From Canna indica (lineage: Eukaryota > Streptophyta > Magnoliopsida > Zingiberales > Cannaceae), in the NCBI GenBank assembly GCA_034359265.1, contig CP136893.1, positions 49,487,501 to 49,551,500 of the forward strand: 64,000 bases of DNA, written 5' to 3'. This document shows, one piece after another, positions 11,988 to 25,755 of this stretch (the stretch's first letter is position 1; each line of letters starts with the position of its first letter). Made by a program: the position numbers and the translations under genes. The notes beneath the pieces were generated by a model that did no database searches, was not told the DNA's origin, and worked only from the letters and a program-made list of their open reading frames with translations.

Positions 11988-13283
11988 ATTCACTGTGATG
12001 GGAGAAGTTGTTAATCGATTTATTTTGGACAGACTAATGCAAAGAATTGCACACTTTTTCGAATAGAATCTAGAACGAAGTCGACTGATTGACCTTCGGG
12101 GTATCGGCTAGAAACGCCCAGCAATCTATGTCGCGAGCGACTCCAGAATATTCACTGTGATGGTAGAAGTTGTTAATCGAGTTATTTTTGACAGACTAAT
12201 GCAAAGAATTGCACGATTTTTCAAATAGATACTTGAACGAAGCCGAGTGGTTGAACTTCGGGGTATCGGCTAGAAACGCCAAGAAATCTGAGACACAAGC
12301 GACTCTAGAACATTCACTGTGATGGGAGAAGTTGTTAATCGAGTTATTTTTGACAAACTAATGCGAAGAATTGCACGCTTTTTGGAATAGAATCTTGAAC
12401 GAAGCCGACGGATTGAACTTCAGGGTATCGGTTCGAAACGACCAGAAATTTGAGTCATAAGCGACTCCAGAACATTCACTGTGATGGGAGAAGTTGTTAA
12501 TCGGGTTATTTTTGACAGACTAATGCAAAGAATTGCATGATTTTTCGAAGAGAATCTTGAACGAAGCCGACTGATTGAACTACGAGGTATCAGCTAGAAA
12601 CGACCAGCAACTTGTGACCTGAGCGACTCCAGAACATTCACTGTGATGGGAGAAGTTGTCAATCGATTTATTTTTGACAGACTAATGCAAAGATTTGCAC
12701 GCTTTTTGGAATAGAATCTAGAACGAAGTCGACTGATTGACCTTCGGGGTATCGGCTAGAAACGCCCAGCAATCTAAGTCCCGAGCGACTCCAGAACATT
12801 CACTGTGATGGGAGAAGTTGTTAATCGAGTTATTTTTGACAAACTAATGCAAAGAATTGCACGCTTTTTCGAATAGAATCTTGAACGAATCCGACTCATT
12901 GAACTTCGGGGTATCAGCTCGAAACGACCAGCAACCTGTGACCTGAGCGACTCCAGAACATTCACTGTGATGGGAGAAGTTGTTAATCGATTTATTTTGG
13001 ACAGACTAATGCAAAGAATTGCACGCTTTTTCGAATAGAATCTAGAACGAAGTCGACTGATTGACCTTCGGGGTATCGGCTAGAAACGCCCAGCAATCTA
13101 AGTCCCGAGCGACTCCAGAACATTCACTGTGATGGGAGAAGTTGTTAATCGAGTTATTTTTGACAAACTAATGCAAAGAATTGCACGCTTTTTTGAATAG
13201 AATCTTGAACGAATCTGACTCATTGAACTTCGGGGTATCAGCTCGAAACGACCAGCAACCTGTGACCTGAGCGACTCCAGAAC
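11988..13283 (+). repeat. Partial 4-mer unit followed by transitional monomers
   Basis: The first two monomers continue the 4-mer order and then it breaks. A GTTGTCAATCG monomer type first appears at 12636. The dimer at 12798-13121 is duplicated at 13122-13445 (shared GAATCCGACT or GAATCTGACT and CAACCTGTGACC). Confidence 0.87.
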
Positions 13284-15551
13284 ATTCACTGTGATGGGAG
13301 AAGTTGTTAATCGATTTATTTTGGACAGACTAATGCAAAGAATTGCACGCTTTTTCGAATAGAATCTAGAACGAAGTTGACTGATTGACCTTCGGGGTAT
13401 CGGCTAGAAACGCCCAGCAATCTAAGTCGCGAGCGACTCCAGAATATTCACTGTGATGGGAGAAGTTGTTAATCGAGTTATTTTTGACAAACTAATGCAA
13501 AGAATTGCATGATTTTTCGAAGAGAATCTTGAACGAAGCAGACTGATTGAACTACGAGGTATCAGCTCGAAACGACCAGTAATCTATGACTCGAGCGACT
13601 CCAGAACATTTATTGTGATGGGAGAAGTTGTTAATCGAGTTATTTTTGACAAACTAATGCAAAGAATTGCACGCCTTTTGGAATAGAATCTTGAACGAAG
13701 CCGACGGATTGAACTTCGGGGTATCGGTTCGAAACGACCAGAAATTTGAGTCATAAGCGACTCCAGAACATTCACTGTGATGGGAGAAGTTGTTAATCGA
13801 GTTATTTTGGACAGACTAATGCAAAGAATTGCACGCTTTTTCGAATAGAATCTAGAACGAAGTCGACTGATTGACCTTCGGGGTATCGGCTAGAAACGCC
13901 CAGCAATCTATGTCGCGAGCGACTCCAGAATATTCACTGTGATGGTAGAAGTTGTTAATCGAGTTATTTTTGACAAACTAATGCAAAGAATTGCACGATT
14001 TTTCAAATAGATACTTGAACGAAGCCGAGTGGTTGAACTTCGGGGTATCGGCTAGAAACGCCCAGAAATCTGAGACACAAGCGACTCTAGAACATTCACT
14101 GTGATGGGAGAAGTTGTTAATCGGGTTATTTTTGACAGACTAATGCAAAGAATTGCATGATTTTTCGAAGAGAATCTTGAACGAAGCCGACTGATTGAAC
14201 TACGAGGTATCAGCTAGAAACGACCAGCAACTTGTGACCTGAGCGACTCCAGAACATTCACTGTGATGGGAGAAGTTGTCAATCGATTTATTTTTGACAG
14301 ACTAATGCAAAGATTTGCACGCTTTTTGGAATAGAATCTAGAACGAAGTCGACTGATTGACCTTCGGGATATCGGCTAGAAACGCCCAGCAATCTAAGTC
14401 CCGAGCGACTCCAGAACATTCACTGTGATGGGAGAAGTTGTTAATCGAGTTATTTTTGACAAACTAATGCAAAGAATTGCACGCTTTTTCGAATAGAATC
14501 TTGAACGAATCCGACTCATTGAACTTCGGGGTATCAGCTCGAAACGACCAGCAACCTGTGACCTGAGCGACTCCAGAACATTCACTGTGATGGGAGAAGT
14601 TGTTAATCGATTTATTTTGGACACACTAATGCAAAGAATTGCACGCTTTTTCGAATATAATCTAGAACGAAGTCGACTGATTGACCTTCGGGGTATCGGC
14701 TAGAAACGCCCAGCAATCTAAGTCGCGAGCGACTCCAGAATATTCACTGTGATGGGAGAAGTTGTTAATCGAGTTATTTTTGACAAACTAATGCAAAGAA
14801 TTGCATGATTTTTCGAAGAGAATCTTGAACGAAGCAGACTGATTGAATTACGAGGTATCAGCTCGAAACGACCAGTAATCTGTGACTCGAGCGACTCCAG
14901 AACATTTATTGTGATGGGAGAAGTTGTTAATCGAGTTATTTTTGACAAACTAATGCAAAGAATTGCACGCTTTTTGGAATAGAATCTTGAACGAAGCCGA
15001 CGGATTGAACTTCGGGGTATCGGTTCGAAACGACCAGAAATTTGAGTCATAAGCGACTCCAGAACATTAACTGTGATGGGAGAAGTTGTTAATCGGGTTA
15101 TTTTTGACAGACTAATGCAAAGAATTGCATGATTTTTCGAAGAGAATCTTGAACGAAGCCGACTGATTGAACTACGAGGTATCAGCTAGAAACGACCAGC
15201 AACTTGTGACCTGAGCGACTCCAGAACATTCACTGTGATGGGAGAAGTTGTCAATCGATTTATTTTTGACAGACTAATGCAAAGATTTGCACGCTTTTTG
15301 GAATAGAATCTAGAACGAAGTCGACTGATTGACCTTCGGGGTATCGGCTAGAAACGCCCAGTAATCTAAGTCCCGAGCGACTCCAGAACATTCACTGTGA
15401 TGGGAGAAGTTGTTAATCGAGTTATTTTTGACAAACTAATGCAAAGAATTGCACGCTTTTTCGAATAGAATCTTGAACGAATCCGACTCATTGAACTTCG
15501 GGGTATCAGCTCGAAACGACCAGCAACCTGTGACCTGAGCGACTCCAGAAC
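13284..15551 (+). repeat. 14-mer HOR unit, copy 1 (2268 bp)
   Basis: Fourteen monomers, internally an 8-mer plus a 6-mer: GTTGTCAATCG monomers recur at spacings of 972 and 1296 bp. Rare private variants include GAAGTTGACT, ACGCCTTTTGG, TTCGGGATATC, GACACACTAATG and GAATATAATC. All of these recur 2268 bp downstream. Confidence 0.93.
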
Positions 15552-17819
15552 ATTCACTGTGATGGGAGAAGTTGTTAATCGATTTATTTTGGACAGACTA
15601 ATGCAAAGAATTGCACGCTTTTTCGAATAGAATCTAGAACGAAGTTGACTGATTGACCTTCGGGGTATCGGCTAGAAACGCCCAGCAATCTAAGTCGCGA
15701 GCGACTCCAGAATATTCACTGTGATGGGAGAAGTTGTTAATCGAGTTATTTTTGACAAACTAATGCAAAGAATTGCATGATTTTTCGAAGAGAATCTTGA
15801 ACGAAGCAGACTGATTGAACTACGAGGTATCAGCTCGAAACGACCAGTAATCTATGACTCGAGCGACTCCAGAACATTTATTGTGATGGGAGAAGTTGTT
15901 AATCGAGTTATTTTTGACAAACTAATGCAAAGAATTGCACGCCTTTTGGAATAGAATCTTGAACGAAGCCGACGGATTGAACTTCGGGGTATCGGTTCGA
16001 AACGACCAGAAATTTGAGTCATAAGCGACTCCAGAACATTCACTGTGATGGGAGAAGTTGTTAATCGAGTTATTTTGGACAGACTAATGCAAAGAATTGC
16101 ACGCTTTTTCGAATAGAATCTAGAACGAAGTCGACTGATTGACCTTCGGGGTATCGGCTAGAAACGCCCAGCAATCTATGTCGCGAGCGACTCCAGAATA
16201 TTCACTGTGATGGTAGAAGTTGTTAATCGAGTTATTTTTGACAAACTAATGCAAAGAATTGCACGATTTTTCAAATAGATACTTGAACGAAGCCGAGTGG
16301 TTGAACTTCGGGGTATCGGCTAGAAACGCCCAGAAATCTGAGACACAAGCGACTCTAGAACATTCACTGTGATGGGAGAAGTTGTTAATCGGGTTATTTT
16401 TGACAGACTAATGCAAAGAATTGCATGATTTTTCGAAGAGAATCTTGAACGAAGCCGACTGATTGAACTACGAGGTATCAGCTAGAAACGACCAGCAACT
16501 TGTGACCTGAGCGACTCCAGAACATTCACTGTGATGGGAGAAGTTGTCAATCGATTTATTTTTGACAGACTAATGCAAAGATTTGCACGCTTTTTGGAAT
16601 AGAATCTAGAACGAAGTCGACTGATTGACCTTCGGGATATCGGCTAGAAACGCCCAGCAATCTAAGTCCCGAGCGACTCCAGAACATTCACTGTGATGGG
16701 AGAAGTTGTTAATCGAGTTATTTTTGACAAACTAATGCAAAGAATTGCACGCTTTTTCGAATAGAATCTTGAACGAATCCGACTCATTGAACTTCGGGGT
16801 ATCAGCTCGAAACGACCAGCAACCTGTGACCTGAGCGACTCCAGAACATTCACTGTGATGGGAGAAGTTGTTAATCGATTTATTTTGGACACACTAATGC
16901 AAAGAATTGCACGCTTTTTCGAATATAATCTAGAACGAAGTCGACTGATTGACCTTCGGGGTATCGGCTAGAAACGCCCAGCAATCTAAGTCGCGAGCGA
17001 CTCCAGAATATTCACTGTGATGGGAGAAGTTGTTAATCGAGTTATTTTTGACAAACTAATGCAAAGAATTGCATGATTTTTCGAAGAGAATCTTGAACGA
17101 AGCAGACTGATTGAATTACGAGGTATCAGCTCGAAACGACCAGTAATCTGTGACTCGAGCGACTCCAGAACATTTATTGTGATGGGAGAAGTTGTTAATC
17201 GAGTTATTTTTGACAAACTAATGCAAAGAATTGCACGCTTTTTGGAATAGAATCTTGAACGAAGCCGACGGATTGAACTTCGGGGTATCGGTTCGAAACG
17301 ACCAGAAATTTGAGTCATAAGCGACTCCAGAACATTAACTGTGATGGGAGAAGTTGTTAATCGGGTTATTTTTGACAGACTAATGCAAAGAATTGCATGA
17401 TTTTTCGAAGAGAATCTTGAACGAAGCCGACTGATTGAACTACGAGGTATCAGCTAGAAACGACCAGCAACTTGTGACCTGAGCGACTCCAGAACATTCA
17501 CTGTGATGGGAGAAGTTGTCAATCGATTTATTTTTGACAGACTAATGCAAAGATTTGCACGCTTTTTGGAATAGAATCTAGAACGAAGTCGACTGATTGA
17601 CCTTCGGGGTATCGGCTAGAAACGCCCAGTAATCTAAGTCCCGAGCGACTCCAGAACATTCACTGTGATGGGAGAAGTTGTTAATCGAGTTATTTTTGAC
17701 AAACTAATGCAAAGAATTGCACGCTTTTTCGAATAGAATCTTGAACGAATCCGACTCATTGAACTTCGGGGTATCAGCTCGAAACGACCAGCAACCTGTG
17801 ACCTGAGCGACTCCAGAAC
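15552..17819 (+). repeat. 14-mer HOR unit, copy 2 (2268 bp)
   Basis: I saw no difference from copy 1 at any of the rare-variant positions I compared. The next monomer (17820) reverts to GAAGTCGACT and carries TATCGTCTAG, so the duplication stops there. Confidence 0.93.
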
Positions 17820-19763
17820 ATTCACTGTGATGGGAGAAGTTGTTAATCGATTTATTTTGGACAGACTAATGCAAAGAATTGCACGCTTTTTCGAATAGAA
17901 TCTAGAACGAAGTCGACTGATTGACCTTCGGGGTATCGTCTAGAAACGCCCAGCAATCTAAGTCGCGAGCGACTCCAGAATATTCACTGTGATGGGAGAA
18001 GTTGTTAATCGAGTTATTTTTGACAAACTAATGCAAAGAATTGCATGATTTTTCGAAGAGAATCTTGAACGAAGCAGACTGATTGAACTACGAGGTATCA
18101 GCTCGAAACGACCAGTAATCTGTGACTCGAGCGACTCCAGAACATTTATTGTGATGGGAGAAGTTGTTAATCGAGTTATTTTTGACAAACTAATGCAAAG
18201 AATTGCACGCTTTTTGGAATAGAATCTTGAACGAAGCCGACGGATTGAACTTCGGGGTATCGGTTCGAAACGACCAGAAATTTGAGTCATAAGCGACTCC
18301 AGAACATTCACTGTGATGGGAGAAGTTGTTAATCGATTTATTTTTGACAGAATAATGCAAAGAATTGCACGCTTTTTCGAATAGAATCTAGAACGAAGTC
18401 GGCTGATTGACCTTCGGGGTATCGGCTAGAAACGCCCAGCAATCTAAGTCCCGAGTGACTCCACAACATTCACTGTGATGGGAGAAGTTGTTAATCTAGA
18501 TATTTTTGACAGACTAATACAAATAATTGCACGATTTTTCGAATAGAATCTTGAACGAAGCCGACTGGTTGAACTTCGGGGTATCGGCTAGAAACGCCCA
18601 GCAATCTGAGTCCCGAGCGACTCCAGAACATTCACTGTGATGGGAGAAGTTGTTAATCGAGTTATTTTTGACAAACTAATGCAAAGAATTGCACGCTTTT
18701 TGGAATAGAATCTTGAACGAAGCCGACGGATTGAACTTCGGGGTATCGGTTCGAAACGACCAGAAATTTGAGTCACAAGCGACTCCAGAACATTCACTGT
18801 GATGGGAGAAGTTGTTAATCGATTTATTTTTGACAGAATAATGCAAAGAATTGCACGCTTTTTCGAATAGAATCTAGAATGAATTCGACTGAATGACCTT
18901 CGGGGTATCGGCTAGAAACGCCCAGCAATCTAAGTCGCGAGCGACTCCAGAATATTCACTGTGATGGAAGAAGTTGTTAATCGAGTTATTTTTGACAGAC
19001 TAATGCAAAGAATTGCACGATTTTTCAAATAGATACTTGAACGAAGCCGAGTGGTTGAACTTCGGGGTATCGGCTAGAAACGCCCAGAAATCTGAGACAC
19101 AAGCGACTCCAGAACATTCACTGTGATGGGAGAAGTTGTTAATCGGGTTATTTTTGACAGACTAATGCAAAGAATTGCATGATTTTTCGAAGAGAATCTT
19201 GAACGAAGCCGACTGATTGAACTACAAGGTATCAGCTCGAAACGACCAGCAACCTGTGACCTGAGCGACTCCAGAACATTCACTGTGATGGGAGAAGTTG
19301 TTAATCGATTTATTTTTGACAGACTAATGCAAAGATTTGCACGCTTTTTCAAATAGAATCTTGAACGAAGCCGACTGATAGACCTTCGGGGTATCGGCTA
19401 GAAACGCCCAGCAAACTAAGTCGCGAGCGACTCTAGAATATTCACTGTGATGGTAGAAGTTGTTAATCAAGTTATTTTTGACAGACTAATGCAAAGAATT
19501 GCATGATTTTTCGAATAGATACTTGAACGAAGCCGAGTGGTTGAACTTCGGGGTATCGGCTAGAAACGCCCAGAAATCTGAGACACAAGCGACTCCAGAA
19601 CATTCACTGTGATGGGAGAAGTTGTTAATCGGGTTATTTTTTACAGACTAATGCAAAGAATTGCATGATTTTTCGAAGAGAATCTTGAACGAAGCAGACT
19701 GATTGAACTTCGAGGTATCAGCTCGAAACGACCAGTAATCTGTGACTCGAGCGACTCCAGAAC
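17820..19763 (+). repeat. Transitional satellite block with a hybrid-bearing 11-mer-type module
   Basis: From 18954 the monomer order begins like the 11-mer module (ATGGAAGAAG/TTCAAATAGATAC, then CGGGTT/CGAAGAG). The next two expected monomers are fused into one (see 19278). Confidence 0.87.
19278..19439 (+). repeat. Hybrid monomer (in-register fusion of two types)
   Basis: The left part (GATTTATTTTTGAC, AAAGATTTGCACGC) matches the type at 20897. The right part (TTCAAATAGAATCTTG, GACTGATAGACC) matches the type at 21059, which is normally the following monomer. The junction falls between monomer positions 58 and 74. Length stays 162 bp, so one whole monomer was lost by an aligned exchange. 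Confidence 0.82.
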
Positions 19764-20896
19764 ATTTATTGTGATGGGAGAAGTTGTTAATCGAGTTATT
19801 TTTGACAAACTAATGCAAAGAATTGCACGCTTTTTGGAATGGAATCTTGAACGAAGCCGACTGGTTGAACTTCGGGGTATCGGCTAGAAACGCCAAGCAA
19901 TCTGAGTCCCGAGCGACTCCAAAACATTCACTGTGACGGGAGAAGTTGTTAATCGAATTATTTTTGACAAACTAATGCAAAGAATTGCACGCTTTTTGGA
20001 ATAGAATCTTGAACGAAGCCGACTGGTTGAACTTCGGGTATCGGCTAGAAACGCCCAGCTATCTGAGTCCCGACCGACTCCAAAACATTCACTGTGATGG
20101 GAGAAGTTGTTAATCTAGATATTTTTGACAGACTAATACAAATAATTGCATGATTTTTCGAATAGAATCTTGAACGAAGCCAACTGGTTGAACTTCGGGG
20201 TATCGGCTAGAAACGCCCAGCAATCTCAGTCCCGACCGACTCCAAAACATTCACTGTGATGGGAGAAGTTGTTAATCTAGATATTTTTGACAAACTAATG
20301 CAAAGAATTGCACGCTTTTTCGAATAGAATCTTGAACGAAGCCGACTCATTGAACTGCGGGGTATCAGCTCGAAACGACCAGCAACCTGTGACCTGAGCG
20401 ACTCCAGAACATTCACTGTGATGGGAGAAGTTGTTAATCGATTTATTTTGGACAGACTAATGCATAGAATTGCATGCTTTTTCGAATAGAATCTAGAACG
20501 AAGTCGACTGATTGACTTTCGGGGTATCGGCTAGAAACGCCCAGCAATCTAAGTCGCGAGCGTCTCCAGAATATTCACTGTGATGGTAGAAGTTGTTAAT
20601 CGAGTTATTTTTGACAGACTAATGCAAAGAATTGCACAATTTTTCAAATAGATACTTGAACGAAGCCGAGTGGTTGAACTTCGGGGTATCGGCTAGAAAC
20701 GCCCAGAAATCTGAGACACAAGCGACTCCAGAACATTCACTGTGATGGGAGAAGTTGTTAATCGGGTTATTTTTGACAGACTAATGCAAAGAATTGCATG
20801 ATTTTTCGAAGAGAATCTTGAACGAAGCCGACTGATTGAACTACGAGGTATCAGCTCGAAACAACCAGCAACCTGTGACCTGAGCGACTCCAGAAC
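19764..20896 (+). repeat. 1133-bp 7-monomer segment, copy 1, with 1-bp deletion
   Basis: Repeated at 24623-25755 (offset 4859 = 30 x 162 - 1). It carries CTGTGACGGGAG, TTCGGGTATC (one G short, at 20036-20038) and CCCGACCGACTCC. Confidence 0.88.
20031..20041 (+). repeat. GGGG to GGG one-base deletion (161-bp monomer), first instance
   Basis: The core CTTCGGGGTATC is CTTCGGGTATC here, with GGG at 20036-20038. Monomer starts become 162k-1. The same lesion occurs at 24895 and 26352 in sequence-related monomers. Confidence 0.92.
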
Positions 20897-22354
20897 ATTC
20901 ACTGTGATGGGAGAAGTTGTTAATCGATTTATTTTTGACAGACTAATGCAAAGATTTGCACGCTTTTTCGAATAGAATCTAGAACGAAGTCGACTGATTG
21001 ACCTTCGGGGTATCGGCTAGAAACGCCCAGCAATCTAAGTCCCGAGCGACTCCAGAACATTCACTGTGATGGGAGAAGTTGTTAATCGAGTTATTTTTGA
21101 CAAACTAATGCAAAGAATTGCACGCTTTTTCAAATAGAATCTTGAACGAAGCCGACTGATAGACCTTCGGGGTATCGGCAAGAAACGCCCAGCAATCTAA
21201 GTCGCGAGCGACTCCAGAATATTCACTGTGATGGTAGAAGTTGTTAATCGAGTTATTTTTGACAGACTAATGCAAAGAATTTCATGATTTTTCAAATAGA
21301 TACTTGAACGAAGCCGAGTGGTTGAACTTCGGGGTATCGGCTAGAAATGCCCAGAAATCTGAGACACAAGCGACTCCAGAACATTCACTGTGATGGGAGA
21401 AGTTGTTAATCGGGTTATTTTTGACAGACGAATGCAAAGAATTGCATGATTTTTCGAAGAGAATCTTGAACGAAGCAGACTGATTGAACTACGAGGTATC
21501 AGCTCGAAACGACCAGTAATCTGTGACTCGAGCGACTCCGGAACATTTATTGTGATGGGAGAAGTTGTTAATCGAGTTATTTTTGACAAACTAATGCAAA
21601 GAATTGCACGCTTTTTGGAATAGAATCTTGAACGAAGCCGACGGATTGAACTTCGGGGTATCGGTTCGAAACGACCAGAAATTTGAGTCACAAGCGACTC
21701 CAGAACATTCACTGTGATGGGAGAAGTTGTTAATCGATTTATTTTTGACAGAATAATGCAAAGAATTGCACGCTTTTTCGAATAGAATCTAGAACAAAGT
21801 CGACTGATTGACCTTCGGGGTAGCGGCTAGAAACGCCCAGCAATCTAAGTCCCGAGCGACTCCACAACATTCACTATGATGGGAGAAGTTGTTAATCTAG
21901 ATATTTTTGACAGACTAATAGAAATAATTGCACGATTTTTCGAATAGAATCTTGAACGAAGCCGACTGGTTGAACTTCGGGGTATCGGCTAGAAACGCCC
22001 AGCAATCTGAGTCCCGAGCGACTCCAGAACATTCACTGTGATGGGAGAAGTTGTTAATCGAGTTATTTTTGACAAACTAATGCAAAGAATTGCACGCTTT
22101 TTGGAATAGAATCTTGAACGAAGCCGACGGATTGAACTTCGGGGTATCGGTTCGAAACGACCAGAAATTTGAGTCACAAGCGACTCCAGAACATTCACTG
22201 TGATGGGAGAAGTTGTTAATCGATTTATTTTTGACAGAATAATGCAAAGAATTGCACGCTTTTTCGAATAGAATCTAGAACGAAGTCGACTGATTGACCT
22301 TCGGGGTATCGGCTAGAAACGCCCCGCAATCTAAGTCGCGAGCGACTCCAGAAT
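20573..22354 (+). repeat. 11-mer module, copy 1 (1782 bp)
   Basis: Order: ATGGTAGAAG/TTCAAATAGATAC; CGGGTT/CGAAGAG; GATTTGCACGC; TTCAAATAG + GACTGATAG; a second ATGGTAGAAG type; CGGGTT/GCAGACTG; ATTTATTG/GGAATAG/CGGATTG; GACAGAATAATG; CTAGAT; a second GGAATAG/CGGATTG; a second GACAGAATAATG. The same order is found in full at 47423, 51635 and 58601, and in part or altered form at 22355, 23651, 33207, 41952 and 62489. Confidence 0.92.
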
Positions 22355-23650
22355 ATTCACTGTGATGGTAGAAGTTGTTAATCGAGTTATTTTTGACAGA
22401 CTAATGCAAAGAATTGCACGATTTTTCAAATAGATACTTGAACGAAGCCGAGTGGTTGAACTTCGGGGTATCGGCTAGAAACGCCCAGAAATCTGAGACA
22501 CAAGCGACTCCAGAACATTCACTGTGATGGGAGAAGTTGTTAATCTTGTTATTTTTGACAGACTAATGCAAAGAATTGCATGATTTTTCGAAGAGAATCT
22601 TGAACGAAGCCGACTGATTGAACTACGAGGTATCAGCTCGAAACGACCAGCAACCTGTGACCTGAGCGACTCCAGAACATTCACTGTGATGGGAGAAGTT
22701 GTTAATCGATTTATTTTTGACAGACTAATGCAAAGATTTGCACGCTTTTTCGAATAGAATCTAGAACGAAGTCGACTGATTGACCTTCGGGGTATCGGCT
22801 AGAAACGCCCAGCAATCTAAGTCCCGAGCGACTCCAGAACATTCACTGTGATGGGAGAAGTTGTTAATCGAGTTATTTTTGACAAACTAATGCAAAGAAT
22901 TGCACGCTTTTTCAAATAGAATCTTGAACGAAGCCGACTGATAGACCTTCGGGGTATCGGCTAGAAACGCCCAGCAATCTAAGTCGCGAGCGACTCCAGA
23001 ATATTCACTGTGATGGTAGAAGTTGTTAATAGAGTTATTTTTGACAGACTAATGCAAAGAATTTCATGATTTTTCAAATAGATACTTGAACGAAGCCGAG
23101 TGGTTGAACTTCGGGGTATCGGCTAGAAATGCCCAGAAATTTGAGACACAAGCGACTCCAGAACATTCACTGTGATGGGAGAAGTTGTTAATCGGGTTAT
23201 TTTTGACAGACGAATGCAAAGAATTGCATGATTTTTCGAAGAGAATCTTGAACGAAGCAGACTGATTGAACTACGAGGTATCAGCTCGAAACGACCAGTA
23301 ATCTGTGACTCGAGCGACTCCAGAACATTTATTGTGATGGGAGAAGTTGTTAATCGAGTTATTTTTGACAAACTAATGCAAAGAATTGCACGCTTTTTGG
23401 AATAGAATCTTGAACGAAGCCGACGGATTGAACTTCGGGGTATCGGTTCGAAACGACCAGAAATTTGAGTCACAAGCGACTCCAGAACATTCACTGTGAT
23501 GGGAGAAGTTGTTAATCGATTTATTTTTGACAGAATAATGCAAAGAATTGCATGCTTTTTCGAATAGAATCTAGAACGAAGTCGACTGATTGACCTTCGG
23601 GGTATCGGCTAGAAACACCCAGCAATCTAAGTCGCGAGCGACTCCAGAAT
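22355..23650 (+). repeat. 8-mer derivative of the 11-mer module (1296 bp)
   Basis: The first eight monomers match 20573-21868. The final three (CTAGAT, CGGATTG, GACAGAATAATG) are absent and the module restarts at 23651. Monomers 7-8 and 10-11 of the full module are similar, so one exchange between them would remove exactly three monomers. Confidence 0.9.
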
Positions 23651-24622
23651 ATTCACTGTGATGGTAGAAGTTGTTAATCGAGTTATTTTTGACAGACTAA
23701 TGCAAAGAATTGCACGATTTTTCAAATAGATACTTGAACGAAGCCGAGTGGTTGAACTTCGGGGTATCGGCTAGAAACGCCCAGAAATCTGAGAAACAAG
23801 CGACTCCAGAACATTCAATGTGATGGGAGAACTTGTTAATCAGGTTATTTTTGACAGACTAATGCAAAGAATTGCATGATTTTTCGAAGAGAATCTTGAA
23901 CGAAGCCGACTGATTGAACTACGAGGTATCAGCTCGAAACGACCAGCAACCTGTGACCTGAGCGACTCCAGAACATTCACTGTGATGGGAGAAGTTGTTA
24001 ATCGATTTATTTTTGACAGACTAATGCAAAGATTTGCACGCTTTTTCGAATAGAATCTAGAACGAAGTCGACTGATTGACCTTCGGGGTATCGGCTAGAA
24101 ACGCCCAGCAATCTAAGTCCCGAGCGACTCCAGAACATTCACTGTGATGGGAGAAGTTGTTAATCGAGTTATTTTTGACAAACTAATGCAAAGAATTGCA
24201 CGCTTTTTCAAATAGAATCTTGAACGAAGCCGACTGATAGACCTTCGGGGTATCGGCTAGAAACGCCCAGCAATCTAAGTCGCGAGCGACTCTAGAATAT
24301 TCACTGTGATGGTAGAAGTTGTTAATCGAGTTATTTTTGACAGACTAATGCAAAGAATTGCATGATTTTTCGAATAGATAATTGAACGAAGCCGAGTGGT
24401 TGAACTTCGGGGTATCGGCTAGAAACGCCCAGAAATCTGAGACACAAGCGACTCCAGAACATTCACTGTGATGGGAGAAGTTGTTAATCGGGTTATTTTT
24501 GACAGACTAATGCAAAGAATTGCATGATTTTTCGAAGAGAATCTTGAACGAAGCAGACTGATTGAACTACGAGGTATCAGCTCGAAACGACCAGTAATCT
24601 GTGACTCGAGCGACTCCAGAAC
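23651..24622 (+). repeat. 11-mer module, first six monomers (972 bp)
   Basis: Third consecutive start of the module. After six monomers it runs into the 1133-bp segment at 24623, whose first monomer (ATTTATTG) is of the module's seventh type. Confidence 0.88.
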
Positions 24623-25755
24623 ATTTATTGTGATGGGAGAAGTTGTTAATCGAGTTATTTTTGACAAACTAATGCAAATAATTGCACACTTTTTGGAATA
24701 GAATCTTGAACGAAGCCGACTGGTTGAACTTCGGGGTATCGGCTAGAAACGCCAAGCAATCTGAGTCCCGAGCGACTCCAAAACATTCACTGTGACGGGA
24801 GAAGTTGTTAATTGAATTATTTTTGACAAACTAATGCAAAGAATTGCACGCTTTTTGGAATAGAATCTTGAACGAAGCCGACTGGTTGAACTTCGGGTAT
24901 CGGCTAGAAACGCCCAGCAATCTGAGTCCCGACCGACTCCAAAACATTCACTGTGATGGGAGAAGTTGTTAATCTATATATTTTTGACAGACTAATACAA
25001 ATAATTGCACGATTTTTCGAATAGAATCTTGAACGTAGCCGACTGGTTGAACTTCGGGGTATCGGCTAGAAACGACCAGCAATCTGAGTCCCGACCGACT
25101 CCAAAACATTCACTGTGATGGGAGAAGTTGTTAATCTAGATATTTTTGACAGACTAATACAAAGAATTGCACGCTTTTTCGAATAGATTCTTGAACGAAG
25201 CCGACGCATTGAACTTCGGGGTATCAGCTCGAAACGACCAGCAACCTGTGACCTGAGTGACTCCAGAACATTCACTGTGATGGGAGAAGTTGTTAATCGA
25301 TTTATTTTGGACAGACTAATGCAAAGAATTGCACGCTTTTTCGAATAGAATCTAGAACGAAGTCGACTGATTGACCTTCGGGGTATCGGCTAGAAACGCC
25401 CAACAATCTAAGTCGCGAGCGACTCCAGAATATTCACTGTGATGGTAGAAGTTGTTAATCGAGTTATTTTTGACAGACTAATGCAAAGAATTGCACGATT
25501 TTTCAAATAGATACTTGAACGAAGCCGAGTGGTTGAACTTCGGGGTATCGGCTAGAAACGCCCAGAAATCTGAGACACAAGCGACTCCAGAACATTCACT
25601 GTGATGGGAGAAGTTGTTAATCGGGTTATTTTTGACAGACTAATGCAAAGAATTGCATGATTTTTCGAAGAGAATCTTGAACGAAGCCGACTGATTGAAC
25701 TACGAGGTATCAGCTCGAAACGACCAGCAACCTGTGACCTGAGCGACTCCAGAAC
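24623..25755 (+). repeat. 1133-bp 7-monomer segment, copy 2, with 1-bp deletion
   Basis: Matches 19764-20896, including GTGACGGGAG and the GGG deletion at 24895-24897. Private changes include GAACGTAGCC near 25032 and GACGCATTG near 25202. It diverges at 25756 (AGTCACTG, GATAGGCTAATG). Confidence 0.88.
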
